Assembly (NCBI GenBank): GCA_022829145.1
Contig: CM040741.1
Coordinates: forward strand, 50,376,180-50,440,179
Reading direction: 5' to 3'
Length of the DNA stretch: 64,000 nt
From: Albula goreensis
Taxonomy: Eukaryota > Chordata > Actinopteri > Albuliformes > Albulidae
The notes under the pieces are model-generated. The model did not search any database. It was not told where the DNA came from and saw only the letters and a program-made list of their open reading frames with translations. This document shows positions 1 to 39,350 of this stretch, piece after piece (the first letter of the stretch is position 1; each line of letters opens with the position of its first letter). The translations under genes were made by a program, and so were the position numbers.

Positions 1-140
1 CAATTGTGAAGTTACAGTAAATAATATGCAAGCAAATGCCATCTGCCTTCACAAATGTATTTTTGTCCATTTTGCTTGCATGTTGTTTGTCCTATATTAC
101 AATATGGACAGATAATACCAAGCAAATTTCCACTGTACAA
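1..140 (+). repeat. Diverged direct duplicate, copy 1
   Basis: Matches 3669-3810: both begin CAATTGTGAAGTTACAGT, share GCAAATGCCATCTG and TTCACAAATGTA, and later CCTATATTACAATATGG. The match starts at the first base of the window, so the repeat extends to the left. Confidence 0.8.
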
Positions 141-883
141 TCATCGTCAGAAAAGATCAACATTAAGACCATTAAGTCTCCTATCTTTGTAGACGCAAGC
201 ATTAAATCACCATTGATTGAAACAAACAAACAAACAAACAAACATAAGGGTAAGAATCAAATGAACAAAACTCCTTGCCAAAGCTAAGGAGAAAATGCAT
301 TGTGGTTACAGTGAATCTGTCCCTCTCTGACCAGAGTGCTAGGACATATGAATCTGGTGCTTGGTCCTCAGTGTACTGTCTGTGAAGGGACACACAGTCC
401 AAGCACAGATGCTGAGTCTGGGAAGAAATATGTGGACCACATTCTTTGCTCAGATTGGATAGTAAAAACCATCAAACTGGAAAATAAGATTTACAATTGA
501 TTTAATGAAGTCCTATGTACAGTGCACTTGGGTTCATTCTGGAGGACTCTATAATGTGCCCCAGGATCTTCCTGGAAAAAAAACATCACTTGATTCGATC
601 ATTATTATCTTTCTTGCATGTATCTACCGGAGCTTGAAGATATTTTCCAGTTAATTAAAAGGATCTAATGATTATTAAGATGATAAAGCCCAAGGAGAGA
701 GTGTGACTGGAAGTGCCCAGTCAGCACCTTTCTACCAGGACCAGTGTTTTCTCTGGGTTCACTTGCCTCATTCATAGTGTGGAGGACAGCCCCGGAATGT
801 ATTGGGGGAACATACTTTCCTTAAGAGGAGCCATGAATGAATTCAGGATTTAGCAACTTGTTGAGCTAGTCTTTTCAGGCCTA

Positions 884-940
884 CTCATGGATATATGGGT
901 TGAGAAACTGCCATCTCATGGATATATGGCTTGAGAAACT
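884..940 (+). repeat. Two-copy tandem repeat, 31-bp period
   Basis: CTCATGGATATATGG(G/C)TTGAGAAACT occurs twice, starting at 884 and 915, separated by a short spacer. Confidence 0.85.
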
Positions 941-1385
941 AAGAAATATACTTAGAGACTGAATTATTAAATACCCATCATTAAAATCTGAAAATTTACT
1001 CTTCTGTTGGCCAGAAAAGAGACTCCAAGACTGATTTAATATGGAATCTTCCACTTATATTCCATTTGCCAGCCACACATTCAAGCAGTGGGACTGAGAT
1101 TTTGACACCTTTTTAATATGAATATGTTTTTATGGCAAGTGGCACTGCTGACATTCATATCTGTTGGGGGCTGCAGCATCTCTGGTGCTTGTAGGCGGCT
1201 ATTCTGCTGGCTGTAAAAGACTAATGCGGAGGATGAAAATTCATATGTCCTGTTAAAGCTCCCCTCTTTTGCCAAATCAAAGCAAAGGAAATGGGCTACA
1301 GTGGACGGAGACAAGCCAAGCGTTTTCTTATGAAGAGTTCTTCCTCCCTTCTGTGCTGTCACCCTTTTTCAGGAAGAGGTTTGGC

Positions 1386-1387
<2 letters not shown>

Positions 1388-1419
<32 letters not shown>
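1388..1419 (+). repeat. (CT)n microsatellite
   Basis: Uninterrupted CT dinucleotide tract of about 16 units in tmem132 intron 3. Confidence 0.95.
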
Positions 1420-1423
<4 letters not shown>

Positions 1424-2295
1424 TCTATGCTCTGAGCGCTTTAGACAGAACTCATCCAAAAAACCAGATCAAGGGTTTCTCCTCAGTCAAATCCTTAATG
1501 TTTGGCATAGTTAGGACATCTGTAGTGGTCCCAGACCTACCCAGCATGCACATAGCACAAACTGATCTGCTCTCTATTTTCTTTTTGTTTTGTGCTATGC
1601 AGCCATACAGAGAAACCTGACTGCAGGTTCTGCTGTGCAATGATATTTGTACGAACATTAATCCAATCCTGTGACAACACCAAAATACAGACTCTCTCTC
1701 CTCCTGTCTCATTTGTTTTCTTTTACAAAAATACCACAGTATGGTAAAACAAAAACAATGCGTGTGAAAAAAACATAAGTAGATCAAATCGTATGTGAAC
1801 AAGCAAAACCACACACACATACACTATTACACATTGGAAGATGTGGATGAAGGGGCAGAAGCGCTCCTCCCAGCTAACTGCTGTTAGTGCTCTGTTTCCC
1901 TCCTACAGCCTGTGGAGCCTACAGGACCATGGACAGCGGTGGCCTCATGAGCAGGCAGCCTCACATGAGGTGTATTTGCACTGCATATAACCATTGCTTA
2001 GTACTTGTTAAAAAAGCAAAGACTTTCATGATGAAGGGCAAGTTATGGTTTGAGTTTTCCTATAAACAATTGCTTGTGGGAGATTTTCATTGGATGTCAT
2101 CTTTTCAAGTCATGTTTAGTTGTTTCAAGTCTATTTTTCCCCCTTTGTTGTCAAAAGTGGGAGATAAAAGGCCAATGGCTATCCTCATTGTTCATTAAAT
2201 CGTTGGTGTTTCTCCCCTCCACAGGCCAAACCTACCGCTGTGCATGTAACTGCTTAGGCCCATGTAAACATTTCACAGGTGCACACCAACCCTCA

Positions 2296-2298
<3 letters not shown>

Positions 2299-2373
<75 letters not shown>
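2299..2373 (+). repeat. (AC)n microsatellite beside tmem132 exon 3
   Basis: About 37 AC units. In the tmem132 transcript (minus strand) this is a UG repeat starting 13 nt downstream of the exon 3 donor. Confidence 0.95.
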
Positions 2374-2379
<6 letters not shown>

Positions 2380-2385
2380 TTTCAC

Positions 2386-18935
<16,550 letters not shown>

Positions 18936-19429
18936 CCTCCGGAAACTAGAGCAAACGAAATGTAAGTACTAGGCAGATGCAGGACAGAGACAACTCTCCC
19001 TGAGCATCACACGTGCAGCTGTTCAGACTCGTATGTAAAAGTATCACTAAACGAAATATGTCTGACTTCTTTTTGCCGGGGCAGTCATGCACGTTTTAGT
19101 GGATAATTTGCGCAATACCAACACAAAAAGTGGCATAACAACCTAATAATTTAGCGAAAACTAGCGCCAGAGTTAAACATGTGCGTCTTCATCACGAATG
19201 TTGAGTTATTTTATATCCAGTTTTTCTCTGAGGAAAAGAAGAAAACCTGGAAAAAATTCATTTGCGTCATTACTTTTTACCTTACGTTGATGCTCTGTTA
19301 CATCTAAAATACGAATAATGGCATACGTCTTATTTCAAACATCAAAGTTCAAGAGTGGGAGAAAATCAGGAGACCAAAGCGTTACATCCAACTTTTATAA
19401 CTCCGAATACTAGCTGCGGTCAGCGTCTG

Positions 19430-19625
19430 TGCAAGAAGCGGCAGCGCACTGTCCTCAAAGCACACAATTCAACTGCCTCCATCCGGTTATGGGTCGTACA
19501 GTTAGTGGTCGCCCGGGGCAATGCGCTTTCAGCGAATTAAACCCACAAGAGGCTAATATGGCAGCGCGACAGACAGTATTCACAATGTCGCGGGCGAGCG
19601 CGCGAATGTTTGTTGGGAGTGACGT
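19430..19625 (-). promoter_or_regulatory. CpG-rich segment, candidate tmem132 promoter / 5' UTR
   Basis: CpGs cluster here (GGTCGTAC, GGTCGCCCGGGGC, GCAGCGCGACAG, GTCGCGGGCGAGCGCGCG) in otherwise CpG-poor DNA, 0.5-0.7 kb upstream of the tmem132 start codon. Placement and CpG content suggest a promoter island. No transcription start can be fixed from sequence. Confidence 0.5.
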
Positions 19626-20430
19626 TTAAGGCAATGGAAGAATTACATTTGGAAGATAAAATAACAAAATATCTTGATTGTTTCATAATTAATTTTGCGT
19701 ATGTATAGGTTTGGATTGGGTTTCAGCCCCTAACGTTTTAATCTTACAAATGAGGTGGGGGAGAATTAAAGGGCAGAACAGTGAATACTGGTGTTCACTG
19801 TTATTTAGCACTTAATCACTTTAATAAACTGTTTTCATACGTCCAAAACAACTTTGGATGACAAATCACATCCAATATACACTGCGGCCTTCCACCACCA
19901 TGATGTATAATGACTTGCTGTGTGGCTGGAACTACTCTACATCTACATAATATTGCACACAAAAATAATATATAAAATCTGAAATATTCCCAGCACATTG
20001 CCCATCTTGGCTCGTCATTGACACCCTGCTTGTAAATTGAAACTGAATCTGTCACTGTGTCCGATCTGGACTTCTTCGAGTTATTCCAACCATTAATAAT
20101 TCTATCTGAAATGTACAGTTCACTGTGGTCAAATTCACATAAGACCACCAAAGATGAAAGGTATTTGGGAAACAATTTTTCCCAAGAGCGCACCCGGGGG
20201 CAGTGATGTCTAGCACAGTATGAAAACACTGAATATTCTAGATCATTCCTACATGCACCAACGTTGGTTTAAATAGAGAAAAATACATACTTGACAGCAT
20301 CAATTGTTAATGACTATCTACAGAGTTCTTGCTTTCATGGAGAGGTGTCCACCGTTGGCTGGGTTGGTTCGGAAAAATGTCAAAGTTGTGCCTGGGTTTC
20401 GAGTAACCGATTGCAAATATGATGTTGTAA

Positions 20431-20445
20431 CAGCGCCCCCTGGTG
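20431..20445 (-). promoter_or_regulatory. CTCF-like binding motif
   Basis: CAGCGCCCCCTGGTG is a near-perfect reverse-orientation match to the CTCF core (CCACYAGRKGGCRSY). It lies between the two divergent genes and could act as an insulator or loop anchor; occupancy is not known. Confidence 0.65.
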
Positions 20446-22094
20446 AACATAACCTCAAAAACGTTCAGATTGATCCCGGCATACTTCATATTTTGAAACA
20501 CGATTGTATAACATTATATGTACGTTCAATTCAAAAATACTTCATTCACATGTTTTCAAATTCTTACTTGTCATACCGACCTGGAAAGACCCTCTCCATG
20601 TTGCATCCCTGCAGCCACCCAAGGACGTAGGCCTCTCTCGCAGCGCATCTGAATTGAGCTTGAAGATAATGGTCCGTACTTTCGTTATTTGTCTTCCAAA
20701 CAACATTACATGAATGCCTATATTTTCTGTTCAACACTTATTTAACCCAAGAACGACACGAGGAAGAAGACAGCTTTCAGTTGGCCTCACTTGTCAGCGT
20801 CAAAAGGCCTGTATATACTTTATCCATTGCTATTAGCATGACCAGCTTCTGTCATAGTTGTGGCATAGCGGTCACTTACCACTTCCTAAAAATCATCTTG
20901 TCAGACCAAGAAAATTCTATGATGATTCTTCTGCAATACATATTCATGCAGACTGAACCTTATGGATAAACCAAATTCGCCTGAAAATTTTGAGGGCACC
21001 AATAAACTTTAAGACAACCCATCTAAAAAATTAATGTGATATCAATCTCTGATCGAACACATGAAGTCGACACGAGCTTTAAGTAGGTCTGCCTCTTTCA
21101 TCCTTTTTTTCAACTGAAATTCTCAAAGACGTTCCTAAAGTGAAAGGGCAGGGATTACTCTCGTGACTGATCGCCAGGCCTTGTCCATCTGGATTCTGTT
21201 TGTGGGAGAATTAACGCTGGATTTTGAAGACGGGCTGGCGCGTTGACCTTCTTTACTGCATAATCCTGCCCAGAAATTGAAATTGTCACAGATTGTTTAA
21301 TCTTTGGTCTTAATCTTTTTCCATCCTATCTGAAATATAGGTTTATATTAAACTATGCAACCATCGAACAAGTGGTATAGATAAAACTTAGAGACGTGTA
21401 TTACATTTAGCATCAGTGGCTGATGATGAATTTTAATATTTGTGTATAGCATCTTGAATCAATACATCTACCAAAAAGGCATACATGAAAAAAAAAATCT
21501 GATTTATTATAAGGAATGCACATGTTAAGATTGAAGCTATATTTATTGTGAAAATGTATAGTCACATCCACTTATTTTATTTATTCAATAATATTATTAA
21601 GTTACTGAACTGTCTTTGAGCATAAACTGAACCTTTTCCTAAATGCTGTTTCAATGATATGTAATTTTGGCTGTTGGTTGTCAATTGCCATTGAAATGTG
21701 CAGTTGAGTTTTTGTTAAAATGTTAGGGTTCCCTTGGAAAACAGATGCCAATCCCTTCAGGTTATTGCAGGAGCTAACGGATACCACGTTAATAGACAGG
21801 TAGATGGATATTTAATGTCAGTGGATGTCAGTCATATTGTTTGCAATTGGGACATTGTAACATTGTAAAAATCTCTCAGCTATGAATATTTCCTTTTTCA
21901 TTAGTTGCATTTTGCACACTCAGCTTGTATTTGTTCTTTTTTATATTTGTATGCTGTCCTGTCTGAAACAATGCAGTGTCCTCCATGATATCTAGGACAA
22001 AGACACATTTTGACATTCCTGATTCTTGGGTTTTTGATTACCTTTGTAGTCTGTAGCTGGCATGAGCCAACATGAGGACCAATGGAAGTTAAGG

Positions 22095-22645
22095 AAGCCA
22101 ATATGAGGTGGAGAAAAAAAAAAGTGGGACACATCAGCAAAACCTTAAGCTTAACAAAATAAACTGTTTGGAACTGTTTGAAACATCATTAACAACAAGG
22201 AGTGGTGAGCTGGTGAGTAATAGCAAAGGGCCTGCTAGGCCAAAGAAAAACTCAGGAAAGGAAAATGATCTGAGGAAACTAAGGAAAATCATCAAAGAAT
22301 TCTCACCATGCAGAAAACCCCCCTAAATCCTAAATACCTGTCTGACAGATCAGAAACACACTTCAAGAGGTAGGTGTGGATATGCCAGTGACTACTGTCT
22401 GCATAAGATTTGTTGAATCTAAATACAGCACCTACACTACAAGATACAAACAACTTGTTAGCTGAAAAAAAGCTTGCTCATGTTAGTTTGTTAAGAAGAG
22501 GCTAAAAGATCCTGCAAAGTTCTAGAAAAAGGTCTTGTGAACAGATGAGACAATGATTCACTTGTGAAAGAGTAACAGCAAGAGAAATGTGTAAAGGACA
22601 TAAGGGACTGCCCAAGATCCAAAGCATACTACCTCATCTGTGTCT
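22095..22645 (+). pseudogene. Tc1-like transposase relic, N-terminal to middle part
   Basis: The DNA follows the typical fish Tc1 transposase layout: an early segment with GACAGATCAGAAACACACTT, then CTACACTACAAGATACAAAC, then TTCTAGAAAAAGGTCTTGTG, ACAGATGAGACA, and finally CCAAAGCATACTACCTCATC. The frame corresponding to F-W-K-K-V-L-W-T-D-E-T carries TAG and TGA stops in place of both Trp codons, so it is inactive. It matches only as nucleotide-level homology broken by stops and indels. No terminal inverted repeat was found at its left side. Confidence 0.75.
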
Positions 22646-24024
22646 TTTACCCAAACTTTATGGAGGGCACTGTATGTGTTGACCTGTTTTGCCACGCCTC
22701 TCGCAAAATTTATTTTCATCTCAATGGTAGTAACCCTGTTAAACAAAGCCTAATGTAAATTAAATTGAAGATGTGCTTGGAGTAAGACATGATGGATTTT
22801 GATAGTGGCTGGGATTCTGTCATAATGTGCACATGCACATACTGAATGACCATACTGATAAAGAAACAAACGTCATAAATAGAAAATATACCATAAAAGC
22901 AGACATATCTTTTCTCCATTGTACCTTTCACATATCAGTGCAGAAGAAAACATCTAAATATATCATCTCATGATTTTTTTCTACTTGTAAATATGAATAA
23001 GTCATTAGAAAAGCAGCATAATATACATTTTTATCAGATATATAACAGACTATTGGTATTTTCCCATGAATAACCCTGTACGGTTTCCTCATTAGCAGCA
23101 GTCCTGGAGATGGCTGTGAGTGGTTCACAGCTTTTCCATCATGGACCTTGACAGCAAGATGACAACACTGCAAATACCCTTCTGACCAATGACTGCAGTG
23201 CTCACAGTTGCAAAGATGGCAATCAAAAGGCATAAACATGTAAGGTACCAGGGTCCAGCAAGCTAGTACATGAGAACTGTGTTTTAATATGAACAGATGA
23301 CTACACAACAATGTCTATAAAATACTGCACCAAGAAATTCAAAATGCCTGAGAGTCAACACTCATGGATGAGCTCTCAAAGACCAGCTATATAAGTTAAC
23401 TGGGCCCAACCCCACATTGGTCCTATGTCTCTCTTTAGGGCAAAGGAATTGCAAGCTTAAAGAATTTTATTTAAGATCAACTCTTTAAAAGGGCACCAAG
23501 GGATCTTCTCTGCAAAATAAATAAATTGTTATACTTGTTTAATTCTTACTAAGCTATAATTCTTACTAGGATATATCTACATTCATTCTGAGCATCAATA
23601 TCCCCTCCAAGTCTGATTAACTGAAGATGTTCCTTTGGTTTCTTGTTTCCATGGGACCACATCAGGTACTATTTAAATGGCTTTGGAGCTTATATATGTT
23701 CATGTATGTTTGTCTCCATGTATGTGCAAAACAGGATTGAATCTTCTACTCAGATACATACATGGAGGAGAATCAGGTCAGGCTGATGGAGCCTGTGTCT
23801 GGGATGTGAAGTGTTTAGATCATAGTAAAGAGTCAGTGACCCATTTGGACACAGTTATTTATGTCTGTGAAAGAGAGGGAAAGTAATGAGGACTTAATCT
23901 CAGATCACTGTGCTGAAATCCTGAAATCCACACACTAACACAACCATACATACTCACTCAAACACAGACACATATGCTGGCTTACACACATACATGCTCG
24001 CTCGCACGCATGCACGCACGCACG

Positions 24025-24066
<42 letters not shown>

Positions 24067-25124
24067 ATTTTATGTCATGGCCCAGAAGTTTAAAAATTTC
24101 TCAAGACTGAGATGGTCTTTATTGTGGTTGCTAGCATGTTAAATCAGTCAAAAATGATGTTCCCTGATTTCCAAGAAGTCAAAAACATCCCTCTATGTTA
24201 ATTTAGACCAATTTCAGGCAGGCATGCATTTTGCTTAATTAAAATATAATTATACTAATTATACAAATTGCCCAAAAACATCAACTATTAGCAAACAAGC
24301 CGAAATTCATCCCCTGGACCTGTAGATTAGATATAAATCAAAATCTTTTGAGTAAACACAATTTCTGGGTGCTTTGACTTAGGTTCAAGTATAATACACA
24401 TATTCAAAGTCAGGATGTGAACAGAAGTGCTATCCAATTTACATTTGCTTTTCTATGTCCTGTATCAGGGCTGCAAACCAGCACTCTGTGTATGGCCAAG
24501 ATCACAGGCTCTCATGCCAAATCTCCTATTTCCCATGCATGTATTGAAACAGGCTACAGAAGGTTATTCCTTGCCTATGTATCCGTTTTTCCATTGCAAC
24601 ACCTTATTTTTGAACAACAATTTCCCCGCTCTATAGTATGTCCCTTGTACACTTGAAAGGAAATTAACCTAATAACAGTTGTGCTTTATTATTGGTTGGT
24701 TTAAAACTCATTTTAAGGATATTCTTTTGGTTAACCTCCAATTCATACGATGGCTTTCCATAGCCTCAATCCACACTGCCGATAAATCAACAATTACAAA
24801 ATGTGTATTAGATGTACACAAAGCACACAGTTCATGCAACTGCAAGAATTGAAAAGCAGAGAGAGAGTGATGGAATTAACCAACTTTAACCAGTTTATTA
24901 CATATCTTTCTCTAATGAGTATGGCCCAACAATTGGGCCTTACCAATGCAGACCTCCAGCCATATTTGGTAATGTCATAGCTAGGACACATAGGGCTCGC
25001 AGCTATAATCACAAACAGGCACATTTACTTTAGACTGTTTCATTTAGAGCCCTATCAAAATTGAACACTTTTTCAACTTCAAGTTGTTGCTTCTGATGAA
25101 AGCACATTATCTTGACAACTGCAT
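22646..25124. other. Sequence between the two Tc1-like fragments
   Basis: About 2.5 kb without a recognisable gene. It contains a compound CG/CA simple repeat near 24 kb. It may be one or more insertions into a single Tc1-like element, or ordinary spacer between two independent copies. Confidence 0.5.
23998..24063 (+). repeat. Compound (GCAC)n-(CG)n-(CA)n repeat
   Basis: Tandem GCAC units pass into CGCGCG and then (CA)n. The tract is strictly alternating purine-pyrimidine over most of its length, the pattern that favours Z-DNA. Confidence 0.9.
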
Positions 25125-25990
25125 CCCAGCTGTGGGGTCGAGTGTGAAGTGATGTCACTTTATGGGGATGCATCTCATCAGCAGGGACTAGGAGGTGTCA
25201 GGACTGAGGAAGGAATGTGTGGTACAAAGAAAGGGTGAATCCAAGGGTAGAGGTCCTCAAAACTGTTTTATTTAAATGTGCCATATAGCAGCCTGCAGCA
25301 GAAAACCCCTGAACTAAAAAAAAAAAAAAAAAAAAACCTTTTGCCCCACACACAACAAATACTGTGTACAGTATTAACAGACAACAACAGACAACTTAGT
25401 ACAATATAAGCCGTTAACCATGATAATAATTTCAGTTTGGTATACACATTCTTAATTTCAAAATGAGTATGTACACTCTAAACTAGGTTTACTTTTTAAG
25501 AGGTATAAAATACCAAACTTATGAACATATATGTAAAACAACACAGGACAATATTTTTCTGAGAATTCCCTTGAGTTCCTTCAGACACACCTTAGGGCCC
25601 CTACATCACAGTTTCAGAACCCCTTATTAAGAGACCCTTCAGCTGGGTCAAAAAAAAAAAACATATTGCAGCTGGACAATGACTCAAAGCATCCAGTAAT
25701 ATCATGCTGAATGGTTTAAAAGGAGGCAAGAGAATGTCCTTGAGCAGCCTGGTCCAGAGTTGAATCCAATTTAAAATTTAATTGAAAAGTTATGGCGAGA
25801 CTCAAATATTGCCATCCAACAGTGCTCCCCAATGAACCAAGCAGACTGGGCAGAAATGACTCTGTCCGTTGTGCATGGCGCTAATCAATTCAAAAAGTCT
25901 CACAGTGCTAAATTCTGCACTGAATTCATTCAACAGAATTTTGTGCAACTCAGACTGCAGAATATGCATGTCATAAATGTATTATTTTCC
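25125..25990 (+). pseudogene. Tc1-like transposase relic, C-terminal part
   Basis: TTATGGGGATGCATCTCATC and GCAGGGACTAGG resemble the W-G-C-F-S-S-A-G-T-G segment of Tc1 transposases. CTGGACAATGACTCAAAGCA (N-D-P-K-H region), GGTTTAAAAGGAGGCAAGAG, AATGTCCTTGAGCAGCCTGG and TATGGCGAGACTCAAATATT match the D34E catalytic region and what follows. About 390 bp including a poly-A run separates the two blocks. Same strand and same order as the relic at 22095, and it resumes about where that one stops. Confidence 0.7.
25316..25336 (+). repeat. Poly-A tract
   Basis: Run of 21 A within the interrupted Tc1-like relic; it could mark a retroposed insertion. Confidence 0.85.
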
Positions 25991-26818
25991 ACATCACGCG
26001 ATTTTGGTCACAGCATTATGTTGCCTGGGCCCAGGATAAGAAACTCTGATACAATAAGACAGTGAAACCTATGTGAAACTAATGAACCAAAATAAGTACA
26101 TCAAGAAATAAGTACATATGTACTAGCAACCTGCTGCCTCTTAAGGGGACCAATTTGATCCATTGAAATTACTTGGACTGTTTGAGTCAGTAATTATGTT
26201 CCATCTTAGCACTAGTTTTGAGGCCTGTGAAGAAATGTGCATTTCAGAACCTTGGACAGAGAAACCATCGCAAATAATAAAAAATAATTACTTTTTGGTC
26301 ATAGACATTTATCTAGGCATTTTCAAAAATATCTGTCCCAAAAGGCCACACAGATGCATGGATTCCGCGGACGAATACTGGCTGCATTTCTGCTGGAAGT
26401 TGCGGATCGAGAGTTGCCAGAAACACCGTAAATATTCCACAAGTAAGTACCACAAACACAAGGCATAGTCTCAAAGAAAATCCAGCATTTTTGAATGAAT
26501 TTTTGCCATCTTGTGGAAACAAATTGTCATGACATGCAAGTAATATATTTCTGAACAAATTCATTGCACTCCATTAGAAGATAACAATTTATATAATGAA
26601 GCACTTATTAAAATATAAAATATCGTACATTTAAAAAAGTCATATGTCTATTTTTCGTCATAGATTTGCACTTCACCACCGCTACCGGAATCTTCTAATC
26701 CGTGCCTTGAATTATATCCATTATAATATGTTTTCATCGACTTCTATTTTTTTAGTACAACGTGTGTGTGACAAGTCAGTCTTTTTCACTGCTTCAACAA
26801 AAGATTCAGGGGCGGACA

Positions 26819-26874
26819 AACCGTTGTGTGCGTTAATCAGTTAATTATGCTATAAACAATTACGACCAACGGTC
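26819..26874 (+). promoter_or_regulatory. Paired MYB motifs upstream of piwil1
   Basis: AACCGTTG at 26819-26826 (reverse of CAACGGTT) and CAACGGTC at 26867-26874 both match the MYB consensus YAACGGY. A TATAAA at 26851-26856 and a GGGGCGG box at 26810-26816 are close by. They lie 0.2-0.3 kb upstream of the piwil1 ATG. A-MYB (MYBL1) drives PIWIL1 and other piRNA-pathway genes in mouse and chicken testis, so this is the likely germline promoter; the transcription start itself is not visible. Confidence 0.55.
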
Positions 26875-27099
26875 TAAATGACTATGACGCAAAATACATT
26901 CAGCAATTTACTGACGTGCACCTGTTACTATGAGGATCAACAGGAGGATTAGCGACCCAGCATTTTGTCTACTTTTTTTTAAATACACCTCAGTATGGAA
27001 TGGTGGGGGGGAAATACCTGGGTAACGTGCTGTAGGACGAAAACAATGCTGTGAAAACCTGAACATAGTCGCTTTCACCCTCCAAGTCGCAGTTCCGAG

Positions 27100-38510
<11,411 letters not shown>

Positions 38511-39350
38511 TGGGGAGGGGCCTGGTTCAGTGGGCAGAAAGTTTATGTATTCTCCTCTCCTCCAATACCACATTGTCGTCTTCCTTGTCCAACATCCCTT
38601 TAAGGGAGGGAAGAAGGAGACAAGGTGGTAGTGGATAGGTGAGGCTTTTTTCATTTTGCATGGCCGATTTGGAATTGCTTGTTTTTGTATGTTAAGACCT
38701 GTTTAGACTGTGAATCAATTTATGCAAGTTTATTTATTTTAATACTGAGATGTTAACTCATTGTTTATTTTTGGGGAACAAGTTCAATAAGTTGATCTTT
38801 TTATTTTTGGTATGTTCAGTTATCTGCAGTTTATCCCCAGTAAAATTATATAAACATTGTGTAAAGTTAATATTAGAAAGTTAAGTTTCTTTTGTTTGGA
38901 AGAATCTTTACAGTGATACTGTATTATATTAAATGAACTCAAAGAAACAAAGAATCAAAGTGTAACAATTATTCCACAAACCTACAGAACTACAAATTGT
39001 GCAAAATATCAAATTTATTTTGATTAGAAAAGTTTATACACATGCACACAGTACTTGATGACCATAAATGTTGGCCAGTTATTACCTTTTGTTTTTCAAC
39101 TCTAGCAGACTTTGATCTTTTTGATAGTCAACATGGGGTAAACGTACAATGCAATACTTATAAATTTTATTTTTACTAATAAAGGCAGTCTGAAAATCAA
39201 GTATAAACATTTTAAATCAAAATTCAGATGGACATAGTACAAAAGGGGGAGCAGCAACTCAATATAAAATCGATGTCAAATTAAACACATGGCTTTGTCT
39301 TGTGAAAATGCACAATATATTTATATGAATAAAACATTTGGCTAAAATCT
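38511..39350 (+). other. piwil1: Probable piwil1 3' UTR with candidate polyadenylation signals
   Basis: AT-rich sequence after the stop codon. AATAAA hexamers occur at 39178-39183 and 39328-39333; the second is followed by a GT-containing stretch. The real cleavage site cannot be chosen from sequence. Confidence 0.45.

Larger units (their letters stand above)
1..2385. other. tmem132 intron 3 (left part of window)
   Basis: No supported exon. It holds a (CT)n tract, a long (CA)n tract next to exon 3, a 31-bp two-copy tandem repeat at 884-940, and the first copy of a diverged duplication at the left edge. Short ORFs here show no recognisable protein. Confidence 0.6.
18936..27099. other. Intergenic region between divergent tmem132 and piwil1
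   Basis: 8.2 kb. It holds the candidate tmem132 promoter, a CTCF-like site, Tc1-like transposase fragments, simple repeats and the piwil1 promoter. In human this interval includes FZD10, an essentially single-exon gene of about 1.7 kb. No ORF of that size or frizzled-like cysteine-rich sequence is seen here. Confidence 0.75.
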
